NCBI GenBank assembly: GCA_902491575.1
Contig: CABUID010000004.1
Span: forward strand, 62,001 to 126,000
DNA: 64,000 nt
From: an uncultured Bacillota bacterium
GTDB lineage: Bacteria > Bacillota_I > Bacilli_A > RFN20 > CAG-631
Direction: 5' to 3'
Shown here: positions 44,245-52,296 of the stretch, piece after piece
Numbering within the stretch: position 1 is the stretch's first letter
Layout: each line of letters opens with the position of its first letter
The notes under the pieces: model-generated
What the model was told of the DNA's origin: nothing
Databases searched by the model: none
The model's input: the letters and a program-made list of their open reading frames with translations, nothing else
Position numbers and translations under genes: made by a program

Positions 44245-45702
44245 ATGGACAATTTTTTTAAAAAAGTAGGCAGTACAATGCAGGTTACCCCACAATTGAC
44301 TAATAGTGGGGTAACCTGTCACGAAACAATCATTAACTGCCTTTTTGACTATTATAAATTTGTATTTCCTTATTCTAGTAGTATTGAACAAAAAAAGGAA
44401 ACAACTTTCACAAATCTTTATGAAGAATATAAAAGGAATCTTCCTGGAACAAGTGATGAGGAAATATTTGAAATGATAAAAATGGATTATCCAGGAATTC
44501 GACCAGGTATAAAATATAGCATTAATAAAAATCAATTATTAGAAGAAGATGCTGTAACTGGTGTATGGAGTCTAGAAAAAATCAAACGTACTTTAGAACA
44601 TTGGTTTTGTTTGGATGCTTTTATTCCTGAATCTTCTAAACAGTGTATTAATAATTCTAAAGGATTTAAATTTTTACAAACATATACACCAGGAATTTTT
44701 TTCTCTTATGAAGGAAATGAACAAAATTTTATACATAATGGAAAAGAGTATTATTATAAAACTTGTTGTTTGGAACTAAAAGGAGAAGGATGTCGAAAGG
44801 TCGAAAAAAATGGAGTGGATTTATTAAAGCTTTTAAGTGAAATATATCGAATACCAGGATGTCATGCAACAAGAGTCGATTTTGCAACGGATTTAGTAAA
44901 TAATAAAGTAATAACATTTGAGTGGTTATTTAAAAAAATATTAGAAGAAGTGAGTTATCAAACCACTTTTAAAAAGTTCGATCTTAGATTATCTTTTAAA
45001 ATAAAAACGACTCCTACAGGATTAAATTATAATGAACCAGTTGGAACAACTATTACATTTGGTTCAATGGAATCATTATCGAAAATGAATATATATGACA
45101 AAAAAGCAGAACGATTTCATAATGCAGGAGTTGATGTGTTAACAGAGAGTTGGATAAGATTTGAAATGCAAGCTTTTCATGAAAAAGCAGATAGATTAGT
45201 TAAAACGTTATTAGTTGATATAGAATTAAAAAAATTTGATGAATTTTGTTTTTCACTATTATTTAAACATTTAGATATTAAAATAAATGAAAATATATAT
45301 GATGATGTAAATTATCGACCTAGTAGAACCAGAACCTGGCCTACAGATCCAATATGGCAAGAATTTATGAATAAAGCAGGGAAGTTGCAAATTATATCAC
45401 AAGAAAAATTAGAAGCTGACTTTACGCGTACACGCAATTGGTATGAACGCTCAGTGATACCGACGCAAACATTTTTAGACATTTTTTATGAGGATAGTCC
45501 TATATCAAGAATTCCGATTTTAAATAAACAAATTGATTTTTTAGAGAATCTAGATGATAAAAAATTATCGATATTAAATCAATACCGAAAAGATAAATTA
45601 AAATGCGCATGTGATTTAACTTATAAAGATATAGCAGAAAAAAGGCAAAAATTAATTGATGAACGTAATGAATTATTAAAATTATGTAAGTATGAAGAAT
45701 AG
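44245..45702 (+). CDS. Rep_trans-type replication initiator / MobT-like relaxase
   Basis: 485 residues. Motifs of the Rep_trans family: ATRVDFATDLV (R-x-D...D), TTITFGSMESLSKMNIYDKKAE (the GS...IYDK...E block with a likely catalytic Tyr) and WIRFEMQ (R-F-E). The family starts rolling-circle replication and conjugative transfer (pT181 RepC, ICEBs1 NicK, Tn916 Orf20) and also occurs in ssDNA phages (RstA-like). A perfect 13-bp inverted repeat lies inside its first codons. A GGAGG ribosome site precedes the ATG. Confidence 0.85.
   Translation: MDNFFKKVGSTMQVTPQLTNSGVTCHETIINCLFDYYKFVFPYSSSIEQKKETTFTNLYEEYKRNLPGTSDEEIFEMIKMDYPGIRPGIKYSINKNQLLEEDAVTGVWSLEKIKRTLEHWFCLDAFIPESSKQCINNSKGFKFLQTYTPGIFFSYEGNEQNFIHNGKEYYYKTCCLELKGEGCRKVEKNGVDLLKLLSEIYRIPGCHATRVDFATDLVNNKVITFEWLFKKILEEVSYQTTFKKFDLRLSFKIKTTPTGLNYNEPVGTTITFGSMESLSKMNIYDKKAERFHNAGVDVLTESWIRFEMQAFHEKADRLVKTLLVDIELKKFDEFCFSLLFKHLDIKINENIYDDVNYRPSRTRTWPTDPIWQEFMNKAGKLQIISQEKLEADFTRTRNWYERSVIPTQTFLDIFYEDSPISRIPILNKQIDFLENLDDKKLSILNQYRKDKLKCACDLTYKDIAEKRQKLIDERNELLKLCKYEE
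44281..44318. other. Candidate replication/transfer origin: perfect 13-bp inverted repeat
   Basis: CAGGTTACCCCAC (44281-44293), a 12-base spacer, and the exact reverse complement (44306-44318). It sits within the 5' coding end of the initiator gene, where pT181-type origins also lie. GC content is far above the neighbourhood. Confidence 0.65.
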
Positions 45703-45713
45703 GAGATGAGTGT

Positions 45714-46067
45714 GTGAAAATAAGAAAAAATAAAGTATATTTTGTAAATGCAAAAGATTTAGGATTATCTACTGGACATAATGTAATTGTTGTAAAGAAA
45801 CATATATTTTCAAATAAAGTAGATGTTAAAACAATTACATCTTTAGAACATGAAAGTTCAAAATCAAAGACAGGATATTTATATGATTTTAAAGCATTAA
45901 ATCAAGCAAAAAAAGGGAAATTAATTCCTATTCCAATAAATGAATTGAATTCTCAACATTATAGTGCAATTAATAATGTCAATATAATTACAATTAATAA
46001 GAATGCTTTAAAGAAAGATAAATTGCAATATAAATATCCAAAGAAATATAGAAAGGTCATTAAATAA
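45714..46067 (+). CDS. Hypothetical basic protein, 117 residues
   Basis: GTG start with AGGAG upstream. It opens with short strands (NKVYFVNAKDLG, HNVIVVKKHIFSNKVDVKTIT) and ends basic. The opening weakly recalls MazF/PemK-type folds, but the key motifs are not seen, so I do not assign a toxin role. It directly follows the initiator gene. Confidence 0.55.
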   Translation: MKIRKNKVYFVNAKDLGLSTGHNVIVVKKHIFSNKVDVKTITSLEHESSKSKTGYLYDFKALNQAKKGKLIPIPINELNSQHYSAINNVNIITINKNALKKDKLQYKYPKKYRKVIK

Positions 46068-46074
46068 AAAAAAA

Positions 46075-46122
46075 GGACTGCACCTTCGCAGTCACATGAT
46101 CTGTCCCATCAAATGTGGGGCT
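46075..46122. other. Structured non-coding segment after the initiator region
   Basis: GACTGC/GCAGTC hairpin (46076-46093) followed by overlapping CACAT/ATGTG and CCC/GGG pairings (46093-46120). It lies in the 142-base gap 46068-46209, which has no gene. It could be a single-strand origin, a terminator or an RNA element. Confidence 0.4.
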
Positions 46123-46209
46123 ATATAATTATTATATGCAATTTTATGTGAAAAAGCAATGACATAATACAAATTTTAGAAAAAAGTTGATGAAAAGGGA
46201 GAAAAAGAA

Positions 46210-46656
46210 ATGATTAAAAAAGATTTAAGATGTGGAATGGTTGTTGAATTAAGAAATGGAACAAAATGTTATTATAATAATAAAAGTTTTATTAGATTAG
46301 ATGGCTGTGGTCTATATTATATTGATTTATTCAATTATGATTTAACTAGGCAATACTTTTTAGACGTTGTTAAAGTCTACAAAGATTATACTTTAAAAGA
46401 ATTGCTGTGGCAAAGGAAAGAAAAACTAAAATTAGCCGCTGATGAAAAAGTTATTTTAAGAAATATTGATAAACAATATAAATACATTGCAAGAGATGAA
46501 GATGGTAATTTACATGTTTATAAAAATAAACCATATAAACGTTTTTTTTATTGGAGTGAAGAATTTTGTAAATTTTGCATATTTAACCACTTATTTAAAT
46601 TCATTAAGTTTGAAGATAAAGAGCCTTACTTAATTAGTGATTTATTGAAGGGTTAG
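46210..46656 (+). CDS. Conserved phage/mobile-element protein, 148 residues
   Basis: GMVVELRNG near the N-terminus and KVILRNIDKQYKYIARDEDG near residue 90 recall small proteins of Bacillota phages and mobile elements (function unknown). Soluble, no motif of activity. GGGAG ribosome site. The next gene follows closely. Confidence 0.6.
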   Translation: MIKKDLRCGMVVELRNGTKCYYNNKSFIRLDGCGLYYIDLFNYDLTRQYFLDVVKVYKDYTLKELLWQRKEKLKLAADEKVILRNIDKQYKYIARDEDGNLHVYKNKPYKRFFYWSEEFCKFCIFNHLFKFIKFEDKEPYLISDLLKG

Positions 46657-46659
46657 AAG

Positions 46660-46704
46660 ATGTTAACTTTAGTAATTATCATAATGTGGATTTTATATGC
46701 ATAA
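46660..46704 (+). CDS. 14-residue hydrophobic peptide (possible)
   Basis: MLTLVIIIMWILYA then TAA. Entirely hydrophobic, placed just before the DUF3102-like gene. Only a weak ribosome site (AGAAG). Listed because very short membrane peptides occur in this kind of element. Confidence 0.2.
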   Translation: MLTLVIIIMWILYA

Positions 46705-46720
46705 TAAAGGAGAAAAAGAT

Positions 46721-48028
46721 ATGATTAAAAAAGTAATTTTTACAGGTTATAATGATAAAAAAGAAAAAGTAGAAAAAGAAGTAATAGGTGAAGTGATTAA
46801 AGAAAGCGAAAAGCAAATTGTGATAAAAGATAATACAGGTACTTCTTATTCAATCAATTTATCAAAAATAATTAAAATAGATGAAGTGGATTTAATTGAA
46901 ACAGAAAATACAGTTTTAAATTTAGATGGATATAGTCAATTTTTGAAATTATGTAATGAGATTGTATCAGGTAGTAATGATGTATTAAAAGGTTTTTTAA
47001 GAATTGGTAGAAGTTTTAAAATAATCGAAGAGAAAAAATTATACCTTTTAGATGGTTACAATGACTTTTATGAATTCTGTGAAAATAAGTTTAAATACAA
47101 AGAAACTTCAGTCAAAAATATGATTGCAGTTTATAAAAAATATAAATCTGAATATACAAAGGATGAAGGTTATTTTGTTGAAGTGGATAATAAATATAAA
47201 GATTATTCTTATACGGCTTTAGTTGAATTATTACCAGTTTCCGAAAAAGAAATTGAAAAAAAATTTAAGCCAGATATGAGTGTAAAAGAAATTCGACAAG
47301 TAAAATCAATGAATCAGTTGACTGACGAATTAAAAAACGTTATTCAAAATTATAATCATGTTGTAAAAATATTAACTGCAGAAGTAGAGAATTTCAATAA
47401 GGAATATAAGAAAAAAATTATTAAAATTAATATAGATAAAAATAATTCTTTATCCCTTGAAAACTATTATCAAAGAGTTGAATTTACTTATTCTTGGAGA
47501 AAATATTGTGTTGTTTCAAGGATTGGAGAATGGTTAATTATAGATTATCAAAAAAAAGAATTTAATGATGATTTAGAATTAATTGAAAATTTCAATGAAC
47601 GATTTTTAAAATATATAAAAAAAGATTTAAAAGATAAAGAAAATGAGAAAAAAGAAAAAATAGAAAAGAAGAAAGAAACAAAAGTATATACAACTTTTTT
47701 TACTTATAGTTTAGAATATAAAGGTTTAAAATATTTATGGAGTATTTATTCTTATTTCATGAACTTTGTTTTGAAAAATTTAGAATTTGATTATTGTAAT
47801 GTTGCTGTAAAATATTATGAAGAAAATAAAGAATATGATTTTAGTTTGTTTTTTAATGAAGAAAGTATAGGTGTATTAAGAATTAATGTTGATAGTCAAT
47901 ATATTTATTTGGATATAAAAGATTGTGAAAATGAAGATTTAAAGAAAAAGTATCATTATGAACGAGAAACACTTTATGAAATTATTTATAATTTAGGTGA
48001 TAAATTAAGAAAATATTTAATTAAGTAA
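46721..48028 (+). CDS. DUF3102/ParB-like plasmid-type protein, 435 residues
   Basis: The ATG at 46721 has AAAGGAG upstream; an earlier ATG at 46697 lacks it. The middle has GFLRIGRSFKIIEEKKLYLL, then GYNDFYEFCENKFKYKETSV and MIAVYKKY, the layout of DUF3102 and related plasmid proteins with a ParB-like helical core. The C-terminus is Lys/Glu-rich. Likely DNA binding in replication or partition of the circular form; unproven. 16 bases before the integrase gene. Confidence 0.6.
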   Translation: MIKKVIFTGYNDKKEKVEKEVIGEVIKESEKQIVIKDNTGTSYSINLSKIIKIDEVDLIETENTVLNLDGYSQFLKLCNEIVSGSNDVLKGFLRIGRSFKIIEEKKLYLLDGYNDFYEFCENKFKYKETSVKNMIAVYKKYKSEYTKDEGYFVEVDNKYKDYSYTALVELLPVSEKEIEKKFKPDMSVKEIRQVKSMNQLTDELKNVIQNYNHVVKILTAEVENFNKEYKKKIIKINIDKNNSLSLENYYQRVEFTYSWRKYCVVSRIGEWLIIDYQKKEFNDDLELIENFNERFLKYIKKDLKDKENEKKEKIEKKKETKVYTTFFTYSLEYKGLKYLWSIYSYFMNFVLKNLEFDYCNVAVKYYEENKEYDFSLFFNEESIGVLRINVDSQYIYLDIKDCENEDLKKKYHYERETLYEIIYNLGDKLRKYLIK

Positions 48029-48044
48029 AAAGGATTTAAAAAAA

Positions 48045-48892
48045 ATGAAACTCTCTGAAATGTTTAATAATTATCTTGATCATCTTAAATTATATAATTC
48101 AGCTGGATATGTTTCATTTACTGCGAAAGAAATAAAAAGTATATTAAGTTATTTTGGAGATATAGATTCTTCAGAAATAACTGTAGATCGATTAAAAAAA
48201 TTTATGTTTGATTTAAAGGAATGTAATTTGACTGCAAACACAATTAATAAACATATAAGTACAATAAAAAGAGTATATGCTTTTTGTGAAATTGATAATC
48301 ATTTTTCAAAAATAAAAAAAATTAAAGAAAAGTTTGTTACCTATGGAACATGTGATGATGATCCAATGAAAACTTTAGAAAGAGCTTGTAAGAATTTATC
48401 TCTTCAAAATCAAATTATTTTGCACATTTTCTATGATACAGGTGTTCGTTTAAATGAGCTAATTAATATAGAATCTGAAAACGTTGATTTAAAACATCGA
48501 TGTATATTGTTAACTACAACGAAAACCGGTAATGATAGATATGTTTTTATATCAAAAGAGACAAAAAAGCTGGCGACAACATTTTGCAAAAAAGCACTTT
48601 CAAGAAAATACTTATTTGTAAATAAAAATGGTGAAAAATTACAACGTTCTGCTATTGAATCAATGTTTGCTAGAATACGTAAGAGATTAAAAATAAAAAA
48701 TCTCCTCCACATGGATTAAGACATAGTTTAAGAACTGAAATGTATCATAATGGAGCAAATATACTATTAATTAGTAATATTTTAGGACATTCTAATGTAA
48801 ATACAACTAAACGATATATACATCCAGATTTAAAAAATAATTTAAAGATGTTTGATAGGGCCCACAAAACAAAAAAAATGAAACTTAAATAA
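48045..48892 (+). CDS. int: Tyrosine integrase, needs a -1 frameshift at 48695-48701
   Basis: The first frame (48045-48719) gives an N-terminal SAM-like domain and half of the catalytic core (DTGVRLNEL with Arg I, TTKTGNDRYVFI with Lys), then stops after NLLHMD. The -1 frame from 48701 to 48892 supplies SPPHGLRHSLRT (His-x-x-Arg), LGHSNVNTTKRYIH (His and the nucleophile Tyr). Joined: 282 residues, all catalytic residues present. The junction is A-AAA-AAT, a slippery heptamer type. Alternatives are a disabled gene or a homopolymer miscall. It ends next to tRNA-Phe, as integrases usually do. Confidence 0.85.
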
Positions 48893-48958
48893 AGTTTCAA
48901 ATTTACACTATAGTGGTGGCCCAAGCCGGGATTGAACCGGCGACACAAGGATTTTCAG
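48596..48958. repeat. 363-bp direct repeat, right copy (holds attR)
   Basis: Matches 29850-30212. Contains the integrase 3' end and the tRNA-Phe 3' half. Beyond 48958 the full tRNA continues, beyond 30212 the element begins. Confidence 0.95.
48914..48958. other. attR core (shared with attL 30168-30212)
   Basis: 45 identical bases from the CCA end to the anticodon loop. Confidence 0.85.
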
Positions 48959-48989
48959 TCCTCCGCTCTACCATCTGAGCTACCGGGCC
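48914..48989 (-). tRNA. tRNA-Phe (GAA)
   Basis: Cloverleaf with GGCCCGG/TTGGGCC acceptor (two G-U pairs), anticodon loop CTGAAAA and encoded CCA. The element's att core (48914-48958) covers its 3' half. Confidence 0.95.
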
Positions 48990-49000
48990 TTTTAAAAAAA

Positions 49001-49076
49001 TGGCGATCCAGATGGGACTCGAACCCACGATCTCCTCCGTGACAGGGAGGCATGTTAACCACTACACCACTGGACC
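49001..49076 (-). tRNA. tRNA-Asp (GTC)
   Basis: Anticodon loop CTGTCAC, T loop TTCGAGT, encoded CCA. Confidence 0.95.
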
Positions 49077-49089
49077 GTATTTTTATTTA

Positions 49090-49164
<75 letters not shown>

Positions 49165-49186
49165 ATATAACAATAATACCAAAGAA

Positions 49187-49277
49187 TGGCGGAGGAAGAG
49201 GGATTCGAACCCCCGCACCAGTTTCCCGATCTACCGGTTTTCAAGACCGGACCCTTCAACCGCTTGGGTATTCCTCC
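49187..49277 (-). tRNA. tRNA-Ser (TGA)
   Basis: Type II tRNA of 91 bases with a long variable arm; anticodon loop CTTGAAA; CCA encoded. Confidence 0.94.
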
Positions 49278-49285
49278 AATAATAC

Positions 49286-49361
49286 TGGTGGACCCTGTAG
49301 GATTTGAACCCACAACCAACCGGTTATGAGCCGGGAGCTCTAACCATTGAGCTAAGGGTCC
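49286..49361 (-). tRNA. tRNA-Ile2 (CAT, lysidine-type)
   Basis: CAT anticodon, but the body GGACCC...GGGTCC and its place in the cluster match the Bacillus tRNA-Ile2 that TilS modifies, not Met. The call rests on this resemblance. Confidence 0.8.
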
Positions 49362-49366
49362 ATCAT

Positions 49367-49444
49367 TGGTAGCGGCGGGGGGACTTGAACCCTCGACCTA
49401 CCGGGTATGAACCGGTCGCTCTCAACCAACTGGGCTACACCGCC
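49367..49444 (-). tRNA. tRNA-Met, elongator (CAT)
   Basis: GGCGGTG acceptor and GGTTCATACC anticodon arm, as in elongator tRNA-Met; CCA encoded. Confidence 0.9.
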
Positions 49445-49472
49445 AATTATACAAGGTACTTTATACAGTAAA

Positions 49473-49548
49473 TGGTGGAGCCTACGGGGATCGAACCCGC
49501 CGCCTCCTGCTTGCAAGGCAGGCGCTCTTCCAGATGAGCTAAGGCCCC
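49473..49548 (-). tRNA. tRNA-Ala (TGC)
   Basis: GGGGCCT acceptor, anticodon loop CTTGCAA, CCA encoded. First tRNA after the promoter. Confidence 0.95.
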
Positions 49549-49571
49549 TATATTTCTTTTACTGCTTGTAT

Positions 49572-49600
49572 ATAATACTATAAAAATGATTGTTTGTAAA
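49572..49600 (-). promoter_or_regulatory. Promoter of the tRNA operon
   Basis: Minus-strand TTTACA (49595-49600), a 17-base spacer and TATTAT (49572-49577), 24 bases before tRNA-Ala. The gap 49549-49956 holds this promoter and the ispH terminator, nothing else seen. Confidence 0.75.
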
Positions 49601-49852
49601 TAGTTTTTTTATTTTTTATATAAGATTTTTCTATAAAACTTTTTTTAATTATTAATTAAAATTTATATAAAATAATTACAAAAACCAAAAAAAATCGGAA
49701 AATTAGTATTAAACAACTAAAATTTTATTGTTATGAATTAGTGGAACTATATTGTTTATTATCTAATCCAAAAAATTTTTATTCTATTTAGATGAATAAC
49801 AGGTAGTCTTTAATAAACTTATTTAAAATTCTATTTTTCTTGTCCATACATC

Positions 49853-49890
49853 ATAAAAAAACTTGTCAATGCTCATTAACACCGACAAGT
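49853..49890 (-). terminator. Terminator downstream of ispH
   Basis: ACTTGTC (49861-49867) pairs with GACAAGT (49884-49890); a T7 run follows on the minus strand. Confidence 0.7.
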
Positions 49891-49956
49891 GTAATTAATA
49901 AGAGTATTTAAAACATACTAGTTCGGAATTATATAAAACTAAAAATAAAATTTTCT

Positions 49957-50817
49957 TTATATTTTTATATAATTTATTATCTTATTATAAATATCTTCTA
50001 CCATTTTTTTAGGTGTTGATGCTCCTGAAACAATTAGAATACTTTTTTTCTTTATTAACCATTCTACATTAATTGATTCAAATTTATTAACCATAATCGT
50101 ATCATATTTTAATTCACATGCGATATTTCTCAAGGATTTTGTGTTATTTGAATTAATGTCACCTACTACTATAATGCCATCAACTTCATCTTTATTGTTC
50201 ATTATGAATTGTTGTCTTAATCTCGTAGAATTACATATTTCATCAAAAATAATGATATGTGGATATTTTTCACGTAGTTTTTGATGTATTAACTCTAAAT
50301 CAAGAACAGATAACGTCGTTTGATTTATAGTTATAATTTTATTGTTATCAATTTTTAAATGATTTAAATCAGTAATATTTTCTACAAAATGTATATTTGG
50401 AGAAATTGACATTGCAGCAATCGTTTCATCATGATTTTTAATTCCAATATATATAACATCATATCCAGAATCTATTTTATTCCTTATAATTGAAAATTCT
50501 TTATTTACAAAAGGACATGCTGCATTATATACTATTAATCCTTTGTTTTTGGCAAATTCTATTAGTTTTTCATCTGTTCCGTGTGCTGAAAAAATGACGA
50601 CTCCTTTTTTCAATTTTTCAATATTCTTTTTTTTATCTCCTATTAAAATATTGATTCCTTGTTTTTTTAAGTCTTCATTCACCATTTCGTTATGAACAAT
50701 TTGTCCCAAACAATAAATTGGCATATCGTTATGTTCATTTTTGATTTTATGTATAAGTTTTAAAACATTTTCAACTCCTACACAAAAACCATATGGTTCA
50801 GCTATTTTAACTTTCAT
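49957..50817 (-). CDS. ispH: 4-hydroxy-3-methylbut-2-enyl diphosphate reductase
   Basis: 286 residues. MKVKIAEPYGFCVGVENVL gives the first cluster Cys, NAACPFVNKE the second, and EICNSTRLRQ the third, together the [4Fe-4S] site; GQIVHNE carries the conserved His. Last step of the MEP isoprenoid route. ispH is followed upstream by the yqfQ-like gene, as in Bacillus. Confidence 0.95.
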   Translation of the reverse strand: MKVKIAEPYGFCVGVENVLKLIHKIKNEHNDMPIYCLGQIVHNEMVNEDLKKQGINILIGDKKKNIEKLKKGVVIFSAHGTDEKLIEFAKNKGLIVYNAACPFVNKEFSIIRNKIDSGYDVIYIGIKNHDETIAAMSISPNIHFVENITDLNHLKIDNNKIITINQTTLSVLDLELIHQKLREKYPHIIIFDEICNSTRLRQQFIMNNKDEVDGIIVVGDINSNNTKSLRNIACELKYDTIMVNKFESINVEWLIKKKSILIVSGASTPKKMVEDIYNKIINYIKI

Positions 50818-50831
50818 TTTTAAACTCCATT

Positions 50832-51239
50832 CTATTTCGGATAAAAAGGATTCATCCCATTATCAACATGATTATCCTTAAAATTATTTTTTAAATCTGT
50901 ATTTATATTTGTATTTTCTTCTTTATAATCAGGTAAATTGTCAAAAGCTTTTTCTAAAGATTCTTCTCCTGACATCTTCTTAAATGCCTTGGCTACCTTA
51001 AAAGTAGTGCGTATATTATTAATCATTGGTTTTGCTTGATTAATGATTGGAATAGCTTGATCATATATATTTACTATTTTTTGTGCACTATTTATTATAT
51101 TATTAACACTAGACAAAGAATCTTTTGAAAGTAATCTACCCGTAAAATTTTTTTTCGTTTTAATGATATTCATAAATGATGGTGCTTGTCTTGAAGGTAT
51201 AGTTGTTACAAATCTATAATCGAAATAATTATTAGTCAT
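50832..51239 (-). CDS. YqfQ-like protein next to ispH
   Basis: 135 residues. The central pattern SKDSLSSVNNIINSAQKIVNI, QAIPIINQAKPMINNIRTTF matches the YqfQ family (unknown function, mostly spore formers). In Bacillus yqfQ is the neighbour of ispH (yqfP), the same order as here. The N-terminus (FDYRFVTTIPSR) and Asn-rich end are unusual. 14 bases ahead of ispH. Confidence 0.75.
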   Translation of the reverse strand: MTNNYFDYRFVTTIPSRQAPSFMNIIKTKKNFTGRLLSKDSLSSVNNIINSAQKIVNIYDQAIPIINQAKPMINNIRTTFKVAKAFKKMSGEESLEKAFDNLPDYKEENTNINTDLKNNFKDNHVDNGMNPFYPK

Positions 51240-51399
51240 AAGTTAATTATTAATATTGAATAACAATATTATTCCTTTCGTCAATTTTAAATAAAGGTTA
51301 TGAATATAAAAATTCATTAACCTATTATATTATATGTTTTTTATTATATTGTGTAAAAAACACATTTTCTTTTCAAAAATGTGTTAATTATTACTATTT

Positions 51400-52296
51400 T
51401 TATTTTTTTGTACTTTCTATTGTTTCAACTACAGACGAAACAACAGAAGTTAATGATGATAACTCACTTGGAATTATTAATTTGGTAGATTTACCATCTG
51501 CTACTTTTTCTAATGCTTCATATCCCTTCAAAGTTAAATAAGCTTTTGTTGGATTAGCCTCATTTATTAATTGAATAGATTTCGAAACACCTTCTGCTTC
51601 TGCGATTAATGCTTGTCGTTTAGCCTCGGCTTTTAATACTACAGACTCTTTTTCACCTTCTGCGATTAAAATTGCAGATTTTTTTTCACCTTCTGCCTGT
51701 AAAATTTTTTCACGTCTTTCACGTTCTGCTCTCATTTGTTTTTCCATTGCTTCTTGAATATCACGTGGTGGAATAATATTTTTTAATTCAACTCTTCTAA
51801 CTTTAATGCCCCAAGAATCAGTTGCTTCATCTAAAATCATTCTCATTTTTGAATTAATAACATCTCTCGAAGTAAGAGTTGCATCCAATTCTAATTCACC
51901 AATAATATTTCTTAAAGTTGTAGCAGTTAGATTTTCAATAGCTGCCATTGGATTAGAAACACCATAAGTATATAACTTTGCATCGGTAATTTGGTAAAAA
52001 ACAACTGTATCGATTTGTATTGTAACATTGTCTTTTGTAATAACTGGTTGTGGCTTGAAATCAACAACATGTTCTTTTAATGAAACTTTTTTTACTACCT
52101 TTTCAAAAAAAGGAATGACTAAATGAAATCCAACATCTAAAGTAGTACGATATTTCCCAATCCTTTCAATAATATATGCTTCTGTTTGATGTACAATAAC
52201 TATACTAGAAAATAAAGCTACCAAAACCAAAACTATTATTACACATATTGCAATAATCCAACCAATTTGAACACCACTTAAAAATAAAATCGTCAT
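51400..52296 (-). CDS. SPFH/band-7 membrane protein (QmcA/stomatin type)
   Basis: 298 residues. An N-terminal transmembrane helix is followed by the SPFH domain (VHQTEAYIIERIGKYRTTL, VPFFEKVV-type, RNIIGELELDATLTSRD) and a coiled coil with ILxAEGEK repeats. Such proteins scaffold membrane microdomains. It overlaps the NfeD gene by 4 bases, the common NfeD-SPFH pair. Confidence 0.9.
   Translation of the reverse strand: MTILFLSGVQIGWIIAICVIIVLVLVALFSSIVIVHQTEAYIIERIGKYRTTLDVGFHLVIPFFEKVVKKVSLKEHVVDFKPQPVITKDNVTIQIDTVVFYQITDAKLYTYGVSNPMAAIENLTATTLRNIIGELELDATLTSRDVINSKMRMILDEATDSWGIKVRRVELKNIIPPRDIQEAMEKQMRAERERREKILQAEGEKKSAILIAEGEKESVVLKAEAKRQALIAEAEGVSKSIQLINEANPTKAYLTLKGYEALEKVADGKSTKLIIPSELSSLTSVVSSVVETIESTKK

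Larger units (their letters stand above)
30213..48958. mobile_element. 18.7-kb integrated element in tRNA-Phe (inovirus-like or mobilizable element)
   Basis: Bounded by the tRNA-Phe att cores (30168-30212 and 48914-48958). It encodes a tyrosine integrase beside attR, three XRE regulators, a Rep_trans initiator with an internal inverted repeat, a membrane P-loop ATPase and a cluster of nine exported or membrane proteins. No VirB4-type ATPase, capsid, portal or terminase is seen. Inserted at the anticodon loop, it regenerates a whole tRNA-Phe at its right end. Confidence 0.9.

Noticed and set aside
45714..46067. MazF/PemK toxin
   Set aside because: Only a vague likeness of the first strands; no conserved motif and no antitoxin gene next to it.
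48745..48948. Same minus-strand reading frame in the right repeat
   Set aside because: Shadow of the integrase -1 frame, no ribosome site, runs into the tRNA.
30213..48958. Ordinary Tn916/ICEBs1-type conjugative element
   Set aside because: Rep_trans and an ATPase are adjacent as in Tn916, but VirB4, VirB6, VirB8 and lysozyme-type genes are all missing.
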